From: Chryseobacterium daecheongense
GTDB lineage: Bacteria; Bacteroidota; Bacteroidia; Flavobacteriales; Weeksellaceae
Assembly: GCA_027920525.1 (NCBI GenBank)
Contig: CP115858.1
Coordinates: forward strand, 3,410,001 to 3,474,000
DNA: 64,000 bases
Reading direction: 5' to 3'
Shown: positions 9,303-18,987 of the stretch, one piece after another
Position numbering within the stretch: the first letter of the stretch is position 1
Layout of the letters: the number at the start of each line of letters is the position of its first letter
Made by a program: the position numbers and the translations under genes
Notes under the pieces: model-generated
Databases searched by the model: none
What the model saw: only the letters and a program-made list of their open reading frames with translations
Told to the model about the DNA's origin: nothing

Positions 9303-10796
9303 ATGAAAAAAATAAAATATATATCATTTATACTTATAGCAGCTTTCTCTTCTACTGCATGTACTAATGATTTGGAAACAGCTCCTACTAATCAGGCTAA
9401 TGAAGCCGAGATATTCAAGACAGCTGAAAGTGCTGAAACGGTGATTAATGGGACATGGGCAAAATTCAATGATGACGGGCCTACCTATGCTAACATTGGC
9501 TATTCAACAGTATTACGGGCCAGCGATGCTATGGGAAGTGATGTCGCTGTCCTTACTAATAAATATGGCTTTGCATCGGCTTACGCTTTTACCGATTTAG
9601 TGAATAGTACCGGAAGTCGTTCTCAATTTGTATGGAGTTTATTATATTCTGCAATCAATAACATGAATAATGTGATTAGTCGTATTGATGGAGTAGAAGG
9701 AAGTCAGTCTAAAAAGGATCAGGTTAGGGGCCAGGCAAAAGCTTTACGTGCTTTTTGTTACTTGAATTTAGCAAGCCTTTATCAGTTTAGTTATTTAAAA
9801 GATAAAAACGCTTTAGTAGCTCCAATTTATACAGAACCTACAACCACAAATTCTGTAGGAAAAAAGAGAGCTAGCCTTGAAGAAATTTATACTTTGATTA
9901 AAAACGACCTATCAGAGGCAGGACTTTTATTAGCAAATTATACAAGAAATAATAAGGATAAAATTGATAAGTCTGTAGTATATGGATTATTGGCCAGGAC
10001 TTACTTAAATACGGGTGAGTGGACTAAGGCTACTGCTGCTGCTCAAATTGCAAAAGCTAGTTTTCCGTTGATGGCTCCCGAAAAGTATAAGGACGGGTTT
10101 AATGATATTACCAATGGGGAATGGATCTGGGGACATGGTCAGACGCAGGAACAATCAGGGGAAAGCTATGCATTCCATTATTTAGATGTTTCTTCATCAG
10201 GAAGCTATTACTACAGTTTTATGGCGGACCCTTATTTTAAAGATTTATTTGACACCAATGACATCAGGTACCAATTGTTTCAATGGGACGGACTTCCCGG
10301 GAGGGAAGGTCTCTTGAGATATGCTAAATTTAAGTTTAAAGCCAATCTCATTGCTGATATTGTGTTTATGAGATCAGCTGAAATGTATTTAATTGAAGCT
10401 GAGGCAGAAGCCAGAAATGGAAATGTGACCAATGCTGTGGCAGTTTTGAATCAACTGAAATCAGCGAGACAGGCTAATCTGTACAGTGGATCTTTAGCCC
10501 AGAATGATGTGATCAAAGAAGTCCTGATCGAAAGAAGAAAGGAATTGTTTGGAGAAGGATTTTCATTGTCTGATATCATAAGAACTCAGGGAACTGTAGT
10601 AAGAAAACCTTTTACTGATTCCAATGGTCAGCCAATTAAAGTACAAGTAACAACTCCGGATGGAACTGTAAAAACAGTGAATGGAAGAGGACATTCTGTA
10701 TTTTCTTTTCCTGATCAATCTGCCTTTGCGCCAAACAGTAAGTATTATTTGTTTACGATTCCGCAGAAGGAGGTGGAGAATAACCCGAATTTGTAG
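9303..10796 (+). CDS. SusD/RagB-family outer membrane lipoprotein
   Basis: The 497-residue protein starts with a lipoprotein signal (AAFSSTACTND, lipobox Cys20). It carries SusD-type features: ETAPTNQANEAEIFKTAESAE near the N-terminus, helical TPR-like segments (GQAKALRAFCYLNLASLYQF; VYGLLARTYLNTGEW), and the C-terminal RSAEMYLIEAEAEAR and ERRKELFGEGFSLSDIIR motifs. SusD proteins form the lid of the SusC barrel and capture the ligand at the cell surface. It follows susC by 24 bp with no promoter between them, so it is under the same SAM riboswitch. A terminator follows. Confidence 0.94.
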   Translation: MKKIKYISFILIAAFSSTACTNDLETAPTNQANEAEIFKTAESAETVINGTWAKFNDDGPTYANIGYSTVLRASDAMGSDVAVLTNKYGFASAYAFTDLVNSTGSRSQFVWSLLYSAINNMNNVISRIDGVEGSQSKKDQVRGQAKALRAFCYLNLASLYQFSYLKDKNALVAPIYTEPTTTNSVGKKRASLEEIYTLIKNDLSEAGLLLANYTRNNKDKIDKSVVYGLLARTYLNTGEWTKATAAAQIAKASFPLMAPEKYKDGFNDITNGEWIWGHGQTQEQSGESYAFHYLDVSSSGSYYYSFMADPYFKDLFDTNDIRYQLFQWDGLPGREGLLRYAKFKFKANLIADIVFMRSAEMYLIEAEAEARNGNVTNAVAVLNQLKSARQANLYSGSLAQNDVIKEVLIERRKELFGEGFSLSDIIRTQGTVVRKPFTDSNGQPIKVQVTTPDGTVKTVNGRGHSVFSFPDQSAFAPNSKYYLFTIPQKEVENNPNL

Positions 10797-10857
10797 CCTA
10801 TTATTTAATGAGGAGGTTTTCCATAAGTCACCAATCTAATGATATTTAAAAAATAAA

Positions 10858-10885
10858 TTCCCCGCTAAAAGCGGGGAATTTTTTA
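10858..10885. terminator. Bidirectional terminator between susD and the lipoprotein gene
   Basis: TTCCCCGCT (10858-10866), loop AAA, AGCGGGGAA (10870-10878), then a T-run on the plus strand. On the minus strand the same hairpin closes the RHS/lipoprotein operon. Confidence 0.88.
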
Positions 10886-10886
10886 T

Positions 10887-11360
10887 TTACTTTTTTATAA
10901 GGTAAATAAGTTGTTCATGATTCTTATAATCCTTAAAGCCGATTTTTACGGAATCTAGTGTATTCCTTTTGCTGATATCATCGTAGTACATCACAATATT
11001 ATCATTATTCAAACCACCACAAAAATCACAGTGAAAATTGATAAACCGACTATGGTCGCTATCCTCAACACTTAAACCTTTTTGATTGGTTTTTAAATCT
11101 TTGATTTTAATACTTAAAGCAAAGAAATTTTTGTTGATTCTTTGATCATTTTTCGAATTGTATTTAAAAGTTGTAAAAACTTCCTGAATTAAATACTCTG
11201 TCCGGTTAATTGTTATTTTATTGCTGGTTGGTTTATACACATGGATCAGTAATTTTTTCTCTCTTGCTTCAGATATGTCTGCAGGTAAAAATTCAGTATC
11301 AGAACCTACACACGAAACAGTGATTGAAAATATTGCCCATAAGAAAATCAGATTTTTCAT
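10887..11360 (-). CDS. Small lipoprotein directly downstream of RHS 1; candidate immunity protein
   Basis: The 157-residue protein has a lipoprotein signal peptide (lipobox ITVSC, Cys17) and no recognised domain. It contains CDFCGG near the middle and otherwise mixed polar sequence. It starts 3 bp after the stop of the RHS 1 gene and is the last gene before a terminator. It has no evident similarity to the lipoprotein in the same position after RHS 2, and the two RHS C-termini also differ. That co-variation is the main argument for a toxin-specific immunity role. Lipid anchoring would place it in the periplasm or on a membrane face there. The function is inferred from position only. Confidence 0.6.
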   Translation of the reverse strand: MKNLIFLWAIFSITVSCVGSDTEFLPADISEAREKKLLIHVYKPTSNKITINRTEYLIQEVFTTFKYNSKNDQRINKNFFALSIKIKDLKTNQKGLSVEDSDHSRFINFHCDFCGGLNNDNIVMYYDDISKRNTLDSVKIGFKDYKNHEQLIYLIKK

Positions 11361-11363
11361 AAT

Positions 11364-14300
11364 TTATTTAATATCATAAAACTTAACTAAATGCTTATCA
11401 AATATAAAATTATTAATGAAGAAATTAATATTAGGAGCCATCATACCTGAATATATTCTAGCATTATACATTGCTTTCAATGATTGCTCCACTACAGTAG
11501 TACAACTTGAAGTAAGCAGTTTGTACTTCGTTGAGATTACATTTCTTGCAGCAGCAATTCCGCGATTGATCTGGGCTCTTGTCGCTCTGTAAACAGCAAC
11601 CGCATCATACCTTTTACCTGGTGAAACCTTGGTGCTGTAGAAGTCGTTAATTTCCTCAATACTTTTAAAATTTTGATCAGTTTTAAGAGTTTCTCCATAT
11701 ACCCCTCCATTTTCATGGGTTCCATCCTTAGATATATAAAGTAGTGTACCATCTGGATTTTCAAATGCTATGGCTTCATGACCTGCTCCGTTAGCACCGC
11801 CATAATCGTGAAGAACACTTACTTCATAAGTCTTTTGTAGATGCTCCATCGCATGATTTAATCCAGCAACAATTCCACCGATCACAGCACCCTGCCAGAA
11901 GTTACCTCCGGACAATTCGGCACCTACACCTCCTGAGATAGCCCCAAAGAGTACCTTTCCTACGGTTTGATTAGCAAAATCTTTAGCAAAAGCACCAAAT
12001 GCTGAAGCTCCTAAACTACCCAATGCCCCTGAAAGCATTGCCTGGTGGAAAGATCCACCCTGCATTAAGGATAAAGTTCCTTGAGCAATTCCATGTACTG
12101 TGGCTTGCGCTAATGCTACACCTGTTTGAGCCATTACCTTCAAAGCTGTATTAGATACCTGCACTGCAGATTGAATGGCGGGGGCAAAGAGCTGGCCTAT
12201 ACCAAAGGTGACGGCACCCGATATAGCACCAAATACAGTAGATTTAAATAATCCCAGAAGAGAAAACTTCTGTCCTGTGATAATAGCACTTACAATGTAA
12301 CTTGCCGCACCAACGATCGCTCCGATAACTACTGCTGCCAATAAAGCAGACTCAATACCGAAGATGTATTCACCACTTGGGTCATTAAATAACAATGGAT
12401 TATTCATTACATATCCATACTTATTATAATTCTGGGTGTTGTAAGGTTCCTGAATATTCTCATCAGCATTTAAAAATCTTCTCAACAGTGGATCATACAA
12501 TCTTCCGTTCATGTGGATGATTCCTATTTCGGCAAAATGTTCATGACTGGTGTATCCTCTTTCAATCAGTAACGCTGTATTGTCAATAATATTCTTATCG
12601 GTAATAATAGCACCATTTCCAACTTGAAGATGGGTGAAATTACCCCATGCATCAAAATGTCTTTGTTCTAGTTTATTTCCTGCTTCATCACTGATGGCTA
12701 GGATACTTCCAATATAATCTTTATGAAGGAATTTATATGAGCCATTGGTTTCGTTATAATCTTTCAGGAAAATAATATTACTCTCATAAGGAGTTCCTCC
12801 AATGTAAAGAACATGCTTTTCTTTACCTGTAGTATTATCTAATACGACTTCAAAACTTCCATCTCCGCTATAGAATTTAGTAAACTTACCATCTCCGTCA
12901 GCTGCAAAGTTACCTCCATAAGTAACCCTTTGTCTCATGCTTGTTAATCCATACTGGAAGGCTACATCTCCTTTTTGACCATCAATAAATACCGGGTCAT
13001 TGTTCTCGTTATAAACGATACTTTGAATCAGGTCATTATTATAATTCTGAGTTCCTGCAGCATTTAAAGTCATTCCTGTTGGTTGGTAAATTTTGGCAGA
13101 ATTATTAAACTTAATAGTTCCAACCTGATCGTTTTCTAAGATTCTTCCTTTCTCGTCGTAGACATTACGGTTACTTGAAGGTTTGATTCCTGTTACAGGG
13201 TTGGTCCAGTTGATCAATCTGTTGTTGTCATCATAATCAAATGATTCAACGATATTAAAATCACCCCCCGTTGTTCTGCTTTTCAGCTCGTTCTTTATTG
13301 CATCAAATGAATAAGAAAGTTGTAAAATACCTGGCTTTACTTGTGAGGAATGGTTTACACTTGCTAAGAATCCATTAGGATCATATACGTTATTAACCTC
13401 TGAAGCTCCAAGTTTTGCTTTTAATACCTGACCCTTGGCGTTAGCCTGCATTAAGGTCCATAATATTTTACCTGATGTTTTGTCTTTTACCTGGGAAAGT
13501 TCCCCGTTCCATGTACTATAAACGTTCTCAATATCTATCTTTGTAAGCACTCCAGATGAATATAGGCTCTTCTCGTAAGAAATCACCCTTCCTTTATCAT
13601 CATAGGTAACTCCTTTCTGCATATAGTATCTACCGTTGCTGTTTTCAGATGCAGATAAAAGTCTTCCTTGTTGGTCGTAAACTTGACTTGAGCTGTACGC
13701 TTTTCCTTTAGAAGTTCCGGTTTTAGAAATTACCCTTCCTTTATTATCATAAACAAATGAAATCAGTTTATTGGTTGCAGCCCCTGCATCTACTGTTGAA
13801 ATTTCTTTCTGAGTGATCAGCTGACCGACAGTATTATAGATATACTCCTTCGTCCCTTTAGGACTGATGATTTTTTTAACCTGATCAAAACCATCATATT
13901 CATATGTGTATTTTCCGTTGGATGGATCAATATGTTCTGTCTTTCTACCCCAAACGTCATATTTTGTTGTTACAACGTTGCTTCCATATTGAGCAGTCAG
14001 CTGCTTTCCAAGGGAATTATACGTGAAATTAATAGTCCCTCCTTTATCTGTTGTAGAGATTACATTGCCTAAAGCATCTACCGTTTTGGTCGTTGTTCTT
14101 CCATATCCGTTAAGCTCTTTTAAAGTTGTGACAGTTCCTGATACCCAACTTTCCGTCTGTTTGCCATTAAAGAATGAAGCTGTCATTTTAGCTGGGAATA
14201 CACTATCATCATAGGTAAATGTGTTCCACTGGATATTGGCAGGCAAGTCTTCAGTTGCCTGGTCAAAGTACGGCTCGGACTCTTTAATTTTTCTGCCTAA

Positions 14301-17300
14301 AGCATCAAACATGCGGTAAACTGCTACGAATTTCCCTTGCTCAAAACCTTTAGTCTGGGTTTTATATTCCTGACCCAATTTGTTATTATATTTTCTAGAG
14401 ATACTTCCATCTGCTTCATATGTGATCACCATGGTATTTCCCTGGTCATCTTTTATATACTGGTAGCTAGTAGTTCCACCAATATTTGTTTTGGCAGTCA
14501 ACTGTTTTCCCCAGAAATCATAAGTGTTGGTTGTTGTATTTCCTGATGGATCTGTCTCGCTCAAAATCTGTCCCCAGTTATTATAGGTAATACTGGTTTC
14601 TAATCCAAGGTTGTCCGTTTTCTTTATAACAAATCTTCCCTTATCATCATATTCGCTTTTGTTAATTCTGAACTGTGAATCACTTCCGGCTGTAACTTTC
14701 TTCTCAATGACATTACCGAATCCATCATATTTATAATCCTCGGTAAGATTGTCCGAGAAGTTATTGGAGAAGTTATTTCCAGAAACATTAATTACTGTTT
14801 TAGGGAGATTATTTTGGTACAAGTAATATTGGCTTACTTTATTGGTCGTATTATAAGCCGCATGCTGCATAGTTTTTGCATCCAAATGACCAATGAAATA
14901 ATCTTTTCCAATTCCTGAAGGATTATGAGTGTAAATAAAGTCCGTCGTGGTTACTGAAAAATTATCATTAACATTGGAAGTGGTTTTAGACGGCAGGTAG
15001 TAGGTATTGTAAATAGCTGTTCCTGCTGTTGTAACATTCGTCAAAAAGTCCTTAGCTAATGTAGAGGTTGCGACAGTAGCTGTTACAACTTTAGGTTTGT
15101 CAGCATCAGAAACTGTTGTAACAACTTGCCCGTTGAGAAGTTTATCTGTCTTATAAATTGTTGATTTGTAATTTAATAACTGAGTGTTGTTCTCAGAGAT
15201 ATCTGCCGGGAATATCAGGTTTTCATTATTGGTTCTGATGGACCACTCTTTTACCGGAACTCCGTCCAATAAAGGGTCTATTTGTATACCCGACCAAATT
15301 TTAGCATTTTCAAATCCGGCAGCATATAAGGAGGAGCGGGCAGTTTGACGGAAGCCAATTACCCCTCTTCCTGTAAAGTGACTTAAAAAACCTCTGTATC
15401 TGAAATCCTGGATCAGAGTACCGGCTGGCGTATACTGTTTAATCTGTGATACAGCAGCGGATAATGGTGCTTGCTCCAATTCAAAATAAGGATAAAGTTC
15501 TTTTTGTACGGGCTGATAAAAATTAGCATCTGTTTTTGAGTTAAGTTCTTTGTAGCTAATCTCTGTGGTGATTCCTCCTTGCTTGATATTCTTAGCTCTT
15601 GCCAAAGCGGGTACATAAGGATATCCATACTGAATCACATAGTTGTAACCGCACCCGATAACTCCAGAACAATCATCTGGTTTTCCTAAAAGGATAACCT
15701 GTTGGTTGTCTTTATTAATGGTCAAATTACTAAAAGGAATTACCTTTTCGTTAAAAGACTTTAACCAGTTTCTTGTTTTGTAGAAGTTGATACCACTATT
15801 AGTTTGGATCGAAACTGTGTTTTCAGTATTATAAGGTTGTGGAATGCTTGCTCCCAGAATAGTAATAGGAGGATTGTAAACAATACTTTTATCATTGGCT
15901 CCGGATACTTTGTTAACAGAGTAAACTGTAACATTGGTATTAGTCCATTCCTTGTCATGGTGAGCATTCCATGTATGGTCAGTAATTAAAACATTTGAAA
16001 CAATAATTTCAGATTTTCCATCGCCATCCAAATCTGCTGTATTATACTGGAAATATCTGCTCATACCATACGCACATCCACTTTCAAAGAAGGTATTATG
16101 AACACCTTGTGTTAAGGTTTCGGTTCCTGAAGAGTAGAAAATAAAGTTATTGATGTAGAACTGATTCAGCTTTTTCCCATCAGATAAAAATAAATTCCAG
16201 TTATAAGATTTATTGCCTTGAGGAACTAAGACATCAATTTTGCTGTCGCCGTTAAAGTCACCGTATAGTGCACCATTGAAGAATCCTCCCAATGCTTGTC
16301 CTGTGAAGTTTCCTACATTGGATAATACAAAGTTTCCTGCAGATATTTTATTGATATTAAATACTTTGGTCATAGTACCATTGGAGCTATTGAGCCAGAT
16401 AATATCCTGGATTCCATCTCCGTTAAAATCTGCGAACTGGATTTTCTTTGCAGCTCCTGTTCCCTCGTCATATTTGTAAATGCTTTCGGCAACCGGAAGG
16501 TTTTCACTTAGATCAAATAATATGGATGAGTAAAAACTTGTTAAAGTACTTCCTGGAATAATGTTTACCTCTCCATTGTCGATCGGAGGTACTCCATATT
16601 CTTCAGTATTGGATGAGTTAACTGAAGGCTCGATATAAGGGAGTGTAGGCGGCGTAGTTTCATCCAAGGCAACAGGATTTGAAATAGTTTTACCAATAGG
16701 TTCCGGATCAAATCCTCCATTAATACATGTTCTCGTTCTTCTGAAATTAAAAAGAAGTTCCGTAATTCCGTCCCCGTCATAATCATAGCTTGTCAATTCC
16801 GATAAGCTTACAACCGAATAGTTACAGCCCGTCATAGGAAGATCGTCATCTCCGGGATCACCAATAGCATACTGATCATACGTAATTAGTTTCGAATATT
16901 CCAGCTTGAATCTGAAATCTGAAATATCTACAGAGTATACCAATAATTCATAATTGGGTTTTTTAGGATCTCCTGTAGCAACGGTATGAGGAATAACAAT
17001 TCCTGCTTTGTTTTTTACGTATCCGTCTTTTTTGAAAGTCACAGATGCCGCCTTACCAAACTCAGCAGCTGTAAATCGATTAAGTTCATACTGTAGCGGC
17101 ATAACCGGAACATCTTTGTACACAGAGCTCTTAAAGTTCAAAACACCTACCTGTGTGGATCCCGCAGTCCCTGGAGTGGGAACGTATTCCAGATAGTCTG
17201 TGATACCATCCATATCAAAATCACCATATTTTTTGGTATTGGTCGTGGTGATATTATATTCTTTAGTTGTTTCCTCTCCTGCAGTCTGAGCAGGTTCATA

Positions 17301-18443
17301 TTCTATAGCTATGGGATTGGCTGCCTCATTATTACTGTTGTATTCCGTAATCTTATTGACAAACTGATAACTCGTACCATTATCCGTATATTCTAATGCA
17401 TATCTTCTAAACTGATTACCATTAGTGGAAACGACAACCTCATTTAATAATTTGTCCTGATTGTAATAAAATCCCTGATGATAGGAAATCTCCTTAAAAG
17501 TCCTATCCAGGTTATAATTGAACGAAATTTCATTGAAATGTGGTTTATTCAGGGTTTCATTCCCACCCCATTTTATTTTCTTTATCCGGGTAACATCCCC
17601 ACCTGGAACTGGTTGAGAAGTAAGATATTGGTTCTTCTCATATTCATAGGTGATGTAATTCCCCTGGGCATCCATCCATTTTACAAGATTATATCCCATA
17701 GAGGTTCTGGCTGCACTATAATGCTCCGGATCGCTGTATTCAGTATCTCCATACCATGCCTGCGAGCCGTCATCAAAGGTAACATGGAACAACATGGGTC
17801 CTTGAACTCCATTTTTTGTTCCTAATGATTTGATTTTGATATTGGAGTATTTCTCAGTAACATATTCAGCTCCATCTTTTCCATATTCTCCGGATTTAAG
17901 AATGAGCCTCTGTCCGTTAAAGCTATAATTATCTGAATAATCGAGCTGTACTGATTTGGTTATTCCGTCTTTTTCAATATTCTTACTTATTCTAGATACT
18001 GCTGTTATTCCTGAAATATCCCAACCATAACCCGCAATTCCATTGACAGAACCACTTGTATATGTCAGGTTGATCTGAGGTGCTACACTTTTTATTCCTG
18101 GAGGTAAAGCTATTGGTAAGCTAAATTGCAGTTGTCCGGTTCCGGAAACCTCTATATTTCCTTTGGTATCATGGAAACTCTGGCCTGTTGGTGCAGATGT
18201 CCCGGTTGGATTACCGGCTCCCGCGCCGGAATCTGTAGGTCCCCCACCTGGGTTTTCAGTAGAAGGCCCGATCTTTGCCACAAAAGGATTTGAAGTGCCG
18301 GAGGAGGCCTTAAACCCTTGAGCCAAGACCACGGTTTGCGGATCCTGTACTGTTCTTGATGTACTTTCCTGCTGATAGAGTATGGTCTGGGAATAGCCCA
18401 ACACCGAACAGAGGGAAAGTACCAATGATGAAAGAATCTTCAT
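11364..18443 (-). CDS. Giant SpvB/FG-GAP/RHS polymorphic toxin 1 with papain-like C-terminal domain
   Basis: The 2359-residue protein has a Sec signal peptide (cleavage near GYSQ, residue 19). It then shows an SpvB/TcB-like domain (about 80-330; LPIALPPGIKSVAPQINLTY, NGIAGYGWDISG) and calcium-type FG-GAP repeats (about 410-810; DFDMDGITD, DYDGDGITE, DFNGDGIQD, DLDGDGKSE). Many YD/RHS repeats follow from about 1240, then the RHS core (GRLYDPLLRRFLNADENIQ ... DPSG at 2021-2024). After the core comes a glycine/alanine-rich hydrophobic stretch. The unique C-terminal domain (about 2207-2359) has GHEAIAFE (His2222) and SSCTTVVEQ (Cys2314). His before Cys resembles permuted papain/NlpC-P60-like enzymes; that is an inference. 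The architecture matches fused TcB-TcC toxins, whose RHS shell encloses the C-terminal toxin. Confidence 0.88.
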   Translation of the reverse strand: MKILSSLVLSLCSVLGYSQTILYQQESTSRTVQDPQTVVLAQGFKASSGTSNPFVAKIGPSTENPGGGPTDSGAGAGNPTGTSAPTGQSFHDTKGNIEVSGTGQLQFSLPIALPPGIKSVAPQINLTYTSGSVNGIAGYGWDISGITAVSRISKNIEKDGITKSVQLDYSDNYSFNGQRLILKSGEYGKDGAEYVTEKYSNIKIKSLGTKNGVQGPMLFHVTFDDGSQAWYGDTEYSDPEHYSAARTSMGYNLVKWMDAQGNYITYEYEKNQYLTSQPVPGGDVTRIKKIKWGGNETLNKPHFNEISFNYNLDRTFKEISYHQGFYYNQDKLLNEVVVSTNGNQFRRYALEYTDNGTSYQFVNKITEYNSNNEAANPIAIEYEPAQTAGEETTKEYNITTTNTKKYGDFDMDGITDYLEYVPTPGTAGSTQVGVLNFKSSVYKDVPVMPLQYELNRFTAAEFGKAASVTFKKDGYVKNKAGIVIPHTVATGDPKKPNYELLVYSVDISDFRFKLEYSKLITYDQYAIGDPGDDDLPMTGCNYSVVSLSELTSYDYDGDGITELLFNFRRTRTCINGGFDPEPIGKTISNPVALDETTPPTLPYIEPSVNSSNTEEYGVPPIDNGEVNIIPGSTLTSFYSSILFDLSENLPVAESIYKYDEGTGAAKKIQFADFNGDGIQDIIWLNSSNGTMTKVFNINKISAGNFVLSNVGNFTGQALGGFFNGALYGDFNGDSKIDVLVPQGNKSYNWNLFLSDGKKLNQFYINNFIFYSSGTETLTQGVHNTFFESGCAYGMSRYFQYNTADLDGDGKSEIIVSNVLITDHTWNAHHDKEWTNTNVTVYSVNKVSGANDKSIVYNPPITILGASIPQPYNTENTVSIQTNSGINFYKTRNWLKSFNEKVIPFSNLTINKDNQQVILLGKPDDCSGVIGCGYNYVIQYGYPYVPALARAKNIKQGGITTEISYKELNSKTDANFYQPVQKELYPYFELEQAPLSAAVSQIKQYTPAGTLIQDFRYRGFLSHFTGRGVIGFRQTARSSLYAAGFENAKIWSGIQIDPLLDGVPVKEWSIRTNNENLIFPADISENNTQLLNYKSTIYKTDKLLNGQVVTTVSDADKPKVVTATVATSTLAKDFLTNVTTAGTAIYNTYYLPSKTTSNVNDNFSVTTTDFIYTHNPSGIGKDYFIGHLDAKTMQHAAYNTTNKVSQYYLYQNNLPKTVINVSGNNFSNNFSDNLTEDYKYDGFGNVIEKKVTAGSDSQFRINKSEYDDKGRFVIKKTDNLGLETSITYNNWGQILSETDPSGNTTTNTYDFWGKQLTAKTNIGGTTSYQYIKDDQGNTMVITYEADGSISRKYNNKLGQEYKTQTKGFEQGKFVAVYRMFDALGRKIKESEPYFDQATEDLPANIQWNTFTYDDSVFPAKMTASFFNGKQTESWVSGTVTTLKELNGYGRTTTKTVDALGNVISTTDKGGTINFTYNSLGKQLTAQYGSNVVTTKYDVWGRKTEHIDPSNGKYTYEYDGFDQVKKIISPKGTKEYIYNTVGQLITQKEISTVDAGAATNKLISFVYDNKGRVISKTGTSKGKAYSSSQVYDQQGRLLSASENSNGRYYMQKGVTYDDKGRVISYEKSLYSSGVLTKIDIENVYSTWNGELSQVKDKTSGKILWTLMQANAKGQVLKAKLGASEVNNVYDPNGFLASVNHSSQVKPGILQLSYSFDAIKNELKSRTTGGDFNIVESFDYDDNNRLINWTNPVTGIKPSSNRNVYDEKGRILENDQVGTIKFNNSAKIYQPTGMTLNAAGTQNYNNDLIQSIVYNENNDPVFIDGQKGDVAFQYGLTSMRQRVTYGGNFAADGDGKFTKFYSGDGSFEVVLDNTTGKEKHVLYIGGTPYESNIIFLKDYNETNGSYKFLHKDYIGSILAISDEAGNKLEQRHFDAWGNFTHLQVGNGAIITDKNIIDNTALLIERGYTSHEHFAEIGIIHMNGRLYDPLLRRFLNADENIQEPYNTQNYNKYGYVMNNPLLFNDPSGEYIFGIESALLAAVVIGAIVGAASYIVSAIITGQKFSLLGLFKSTVFGAISGAVTFGIGQLFAPAIQSAVQVSNTALKVMAQTGVALAQATVHGIAQGTLSLMQGGSFHQAMLSGALGSLGASAFGAFAKDFANQTVGKVLFGAISGGVGAELSGGNFWQGAVIGGIVAGLNHAMEHLQKTYEVSVLHDYGGANGAGHEAIAFENPDGTLLYISKDGTHENGGVYGETLKTDQNFKSIEEINDFYSTKVSPGKRYDAVAVYRATRAQINRGIAAARNVISTKYKLLTSSCTTVVEQSLKAMYNARIYSGMMAPNINFFINNFIFDKHLVKFYDIK

Positions 18444-18479
18444 ATTCTTGGTTGTTAGTAAATTGTTATGATTAAAAGT

Positions 18480-18980
18480 TTATCGTTTTGTAATATTTCT
18501 GCTGAAGACCCTGCCGTCTTTTAATGTAAAGTGTAAAACATATACACCCCATTCGTAATTGGACATATTGATCTTTAGCTGCTTATTTAATCCCGGAGTA
18601 TTCTGTTGCTGGAATTTCCAGTGAACCGTACTGTGCTGGTAAAGAGAAACGGATTCTATGAGTCCGTCTACTTCATCGGTCCAGTCTATAGTAAGGAAAT
18701 CATTCACAGGAACAGGATACAATCTGATCTGTTTCCAGAATGCTTTTTCATCCAGAACCGGTTGTTGCTTGATCTCAGCAATGGTCTTTACCTCTTCAAC
18801 TTTAGGTTTTTCTTCGGTCTTAGCCAAATTTTTTAAGTCTTCAGGTGCTTTTTTACCACTCACATCTGTCCCTCTGTATCTCTGGTTTCCGGCTTCGTCA
18901 TACTTGAAGTAGACTTCGGTTTGTGAGAATCCGAAAACACCAATCAACAAAGAAAATAAGGAAAGTAATTTTCTTTTCAT
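18480..18980 (-). CDS. Small T9SS-sorted protein with a YD-like motif (copy 1)
   Basis: The start is set at MKRKLLSLFSLL (18980) because the near-identical copy at 27327-27827 begins there; a Met 19 codons upstream is in frame but would overlap the previous gene. The 166-residue protein has a signal peptide ending at FGFSQ, then VYFKYDEAGNQRYRG, which resembles a single YD/RHS repeat. A charged Lys/Glu linker follows, then a C-terminal T9SS type A sorting domain (LYPVPVNDFLTIDW ... GVYVLHFTLKDGRVFSRN). It should be exported through T9SS and anchored at or released from the surface. It lies 36 bp before RHS 1 and 7 bp after the fibre gene. Confidence 0.8.
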   Translation of the reverse strand: MKRKLLSLFSLLIGVFGFSQTEVYFKYDEAGNQRYRGTDVSGKKAPEDLKNLAKTEEKPKVEEVKTIAEIKQQPVLDEKAFWKQIRLYPVPVNDFLTIDWTDEVDGLIESVSLYQHSTVHWKFQQQNTPGLNKQLKINMSNYEWGVYVLHFTLKDGRVFSRNITKR

Positions 18981-18987
18981 TTTGTAA

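Noticed and set aside
12500..14700. Repetitive sequence in the RHS genes considered as a CRISPR or DNA repeat array
   Set aside because: The repetition follows degenerate YD protein repeats of uneven spacing inside an open frame, not identical direct repeats with spacers.
14023..17825. Several plus-strand ORFs of 60-115 codons inside the RHS 1 gene
   Set aside because: They are antisense shadows of an intact 2359-codon frame, with no signal, domain or promoter of their own.
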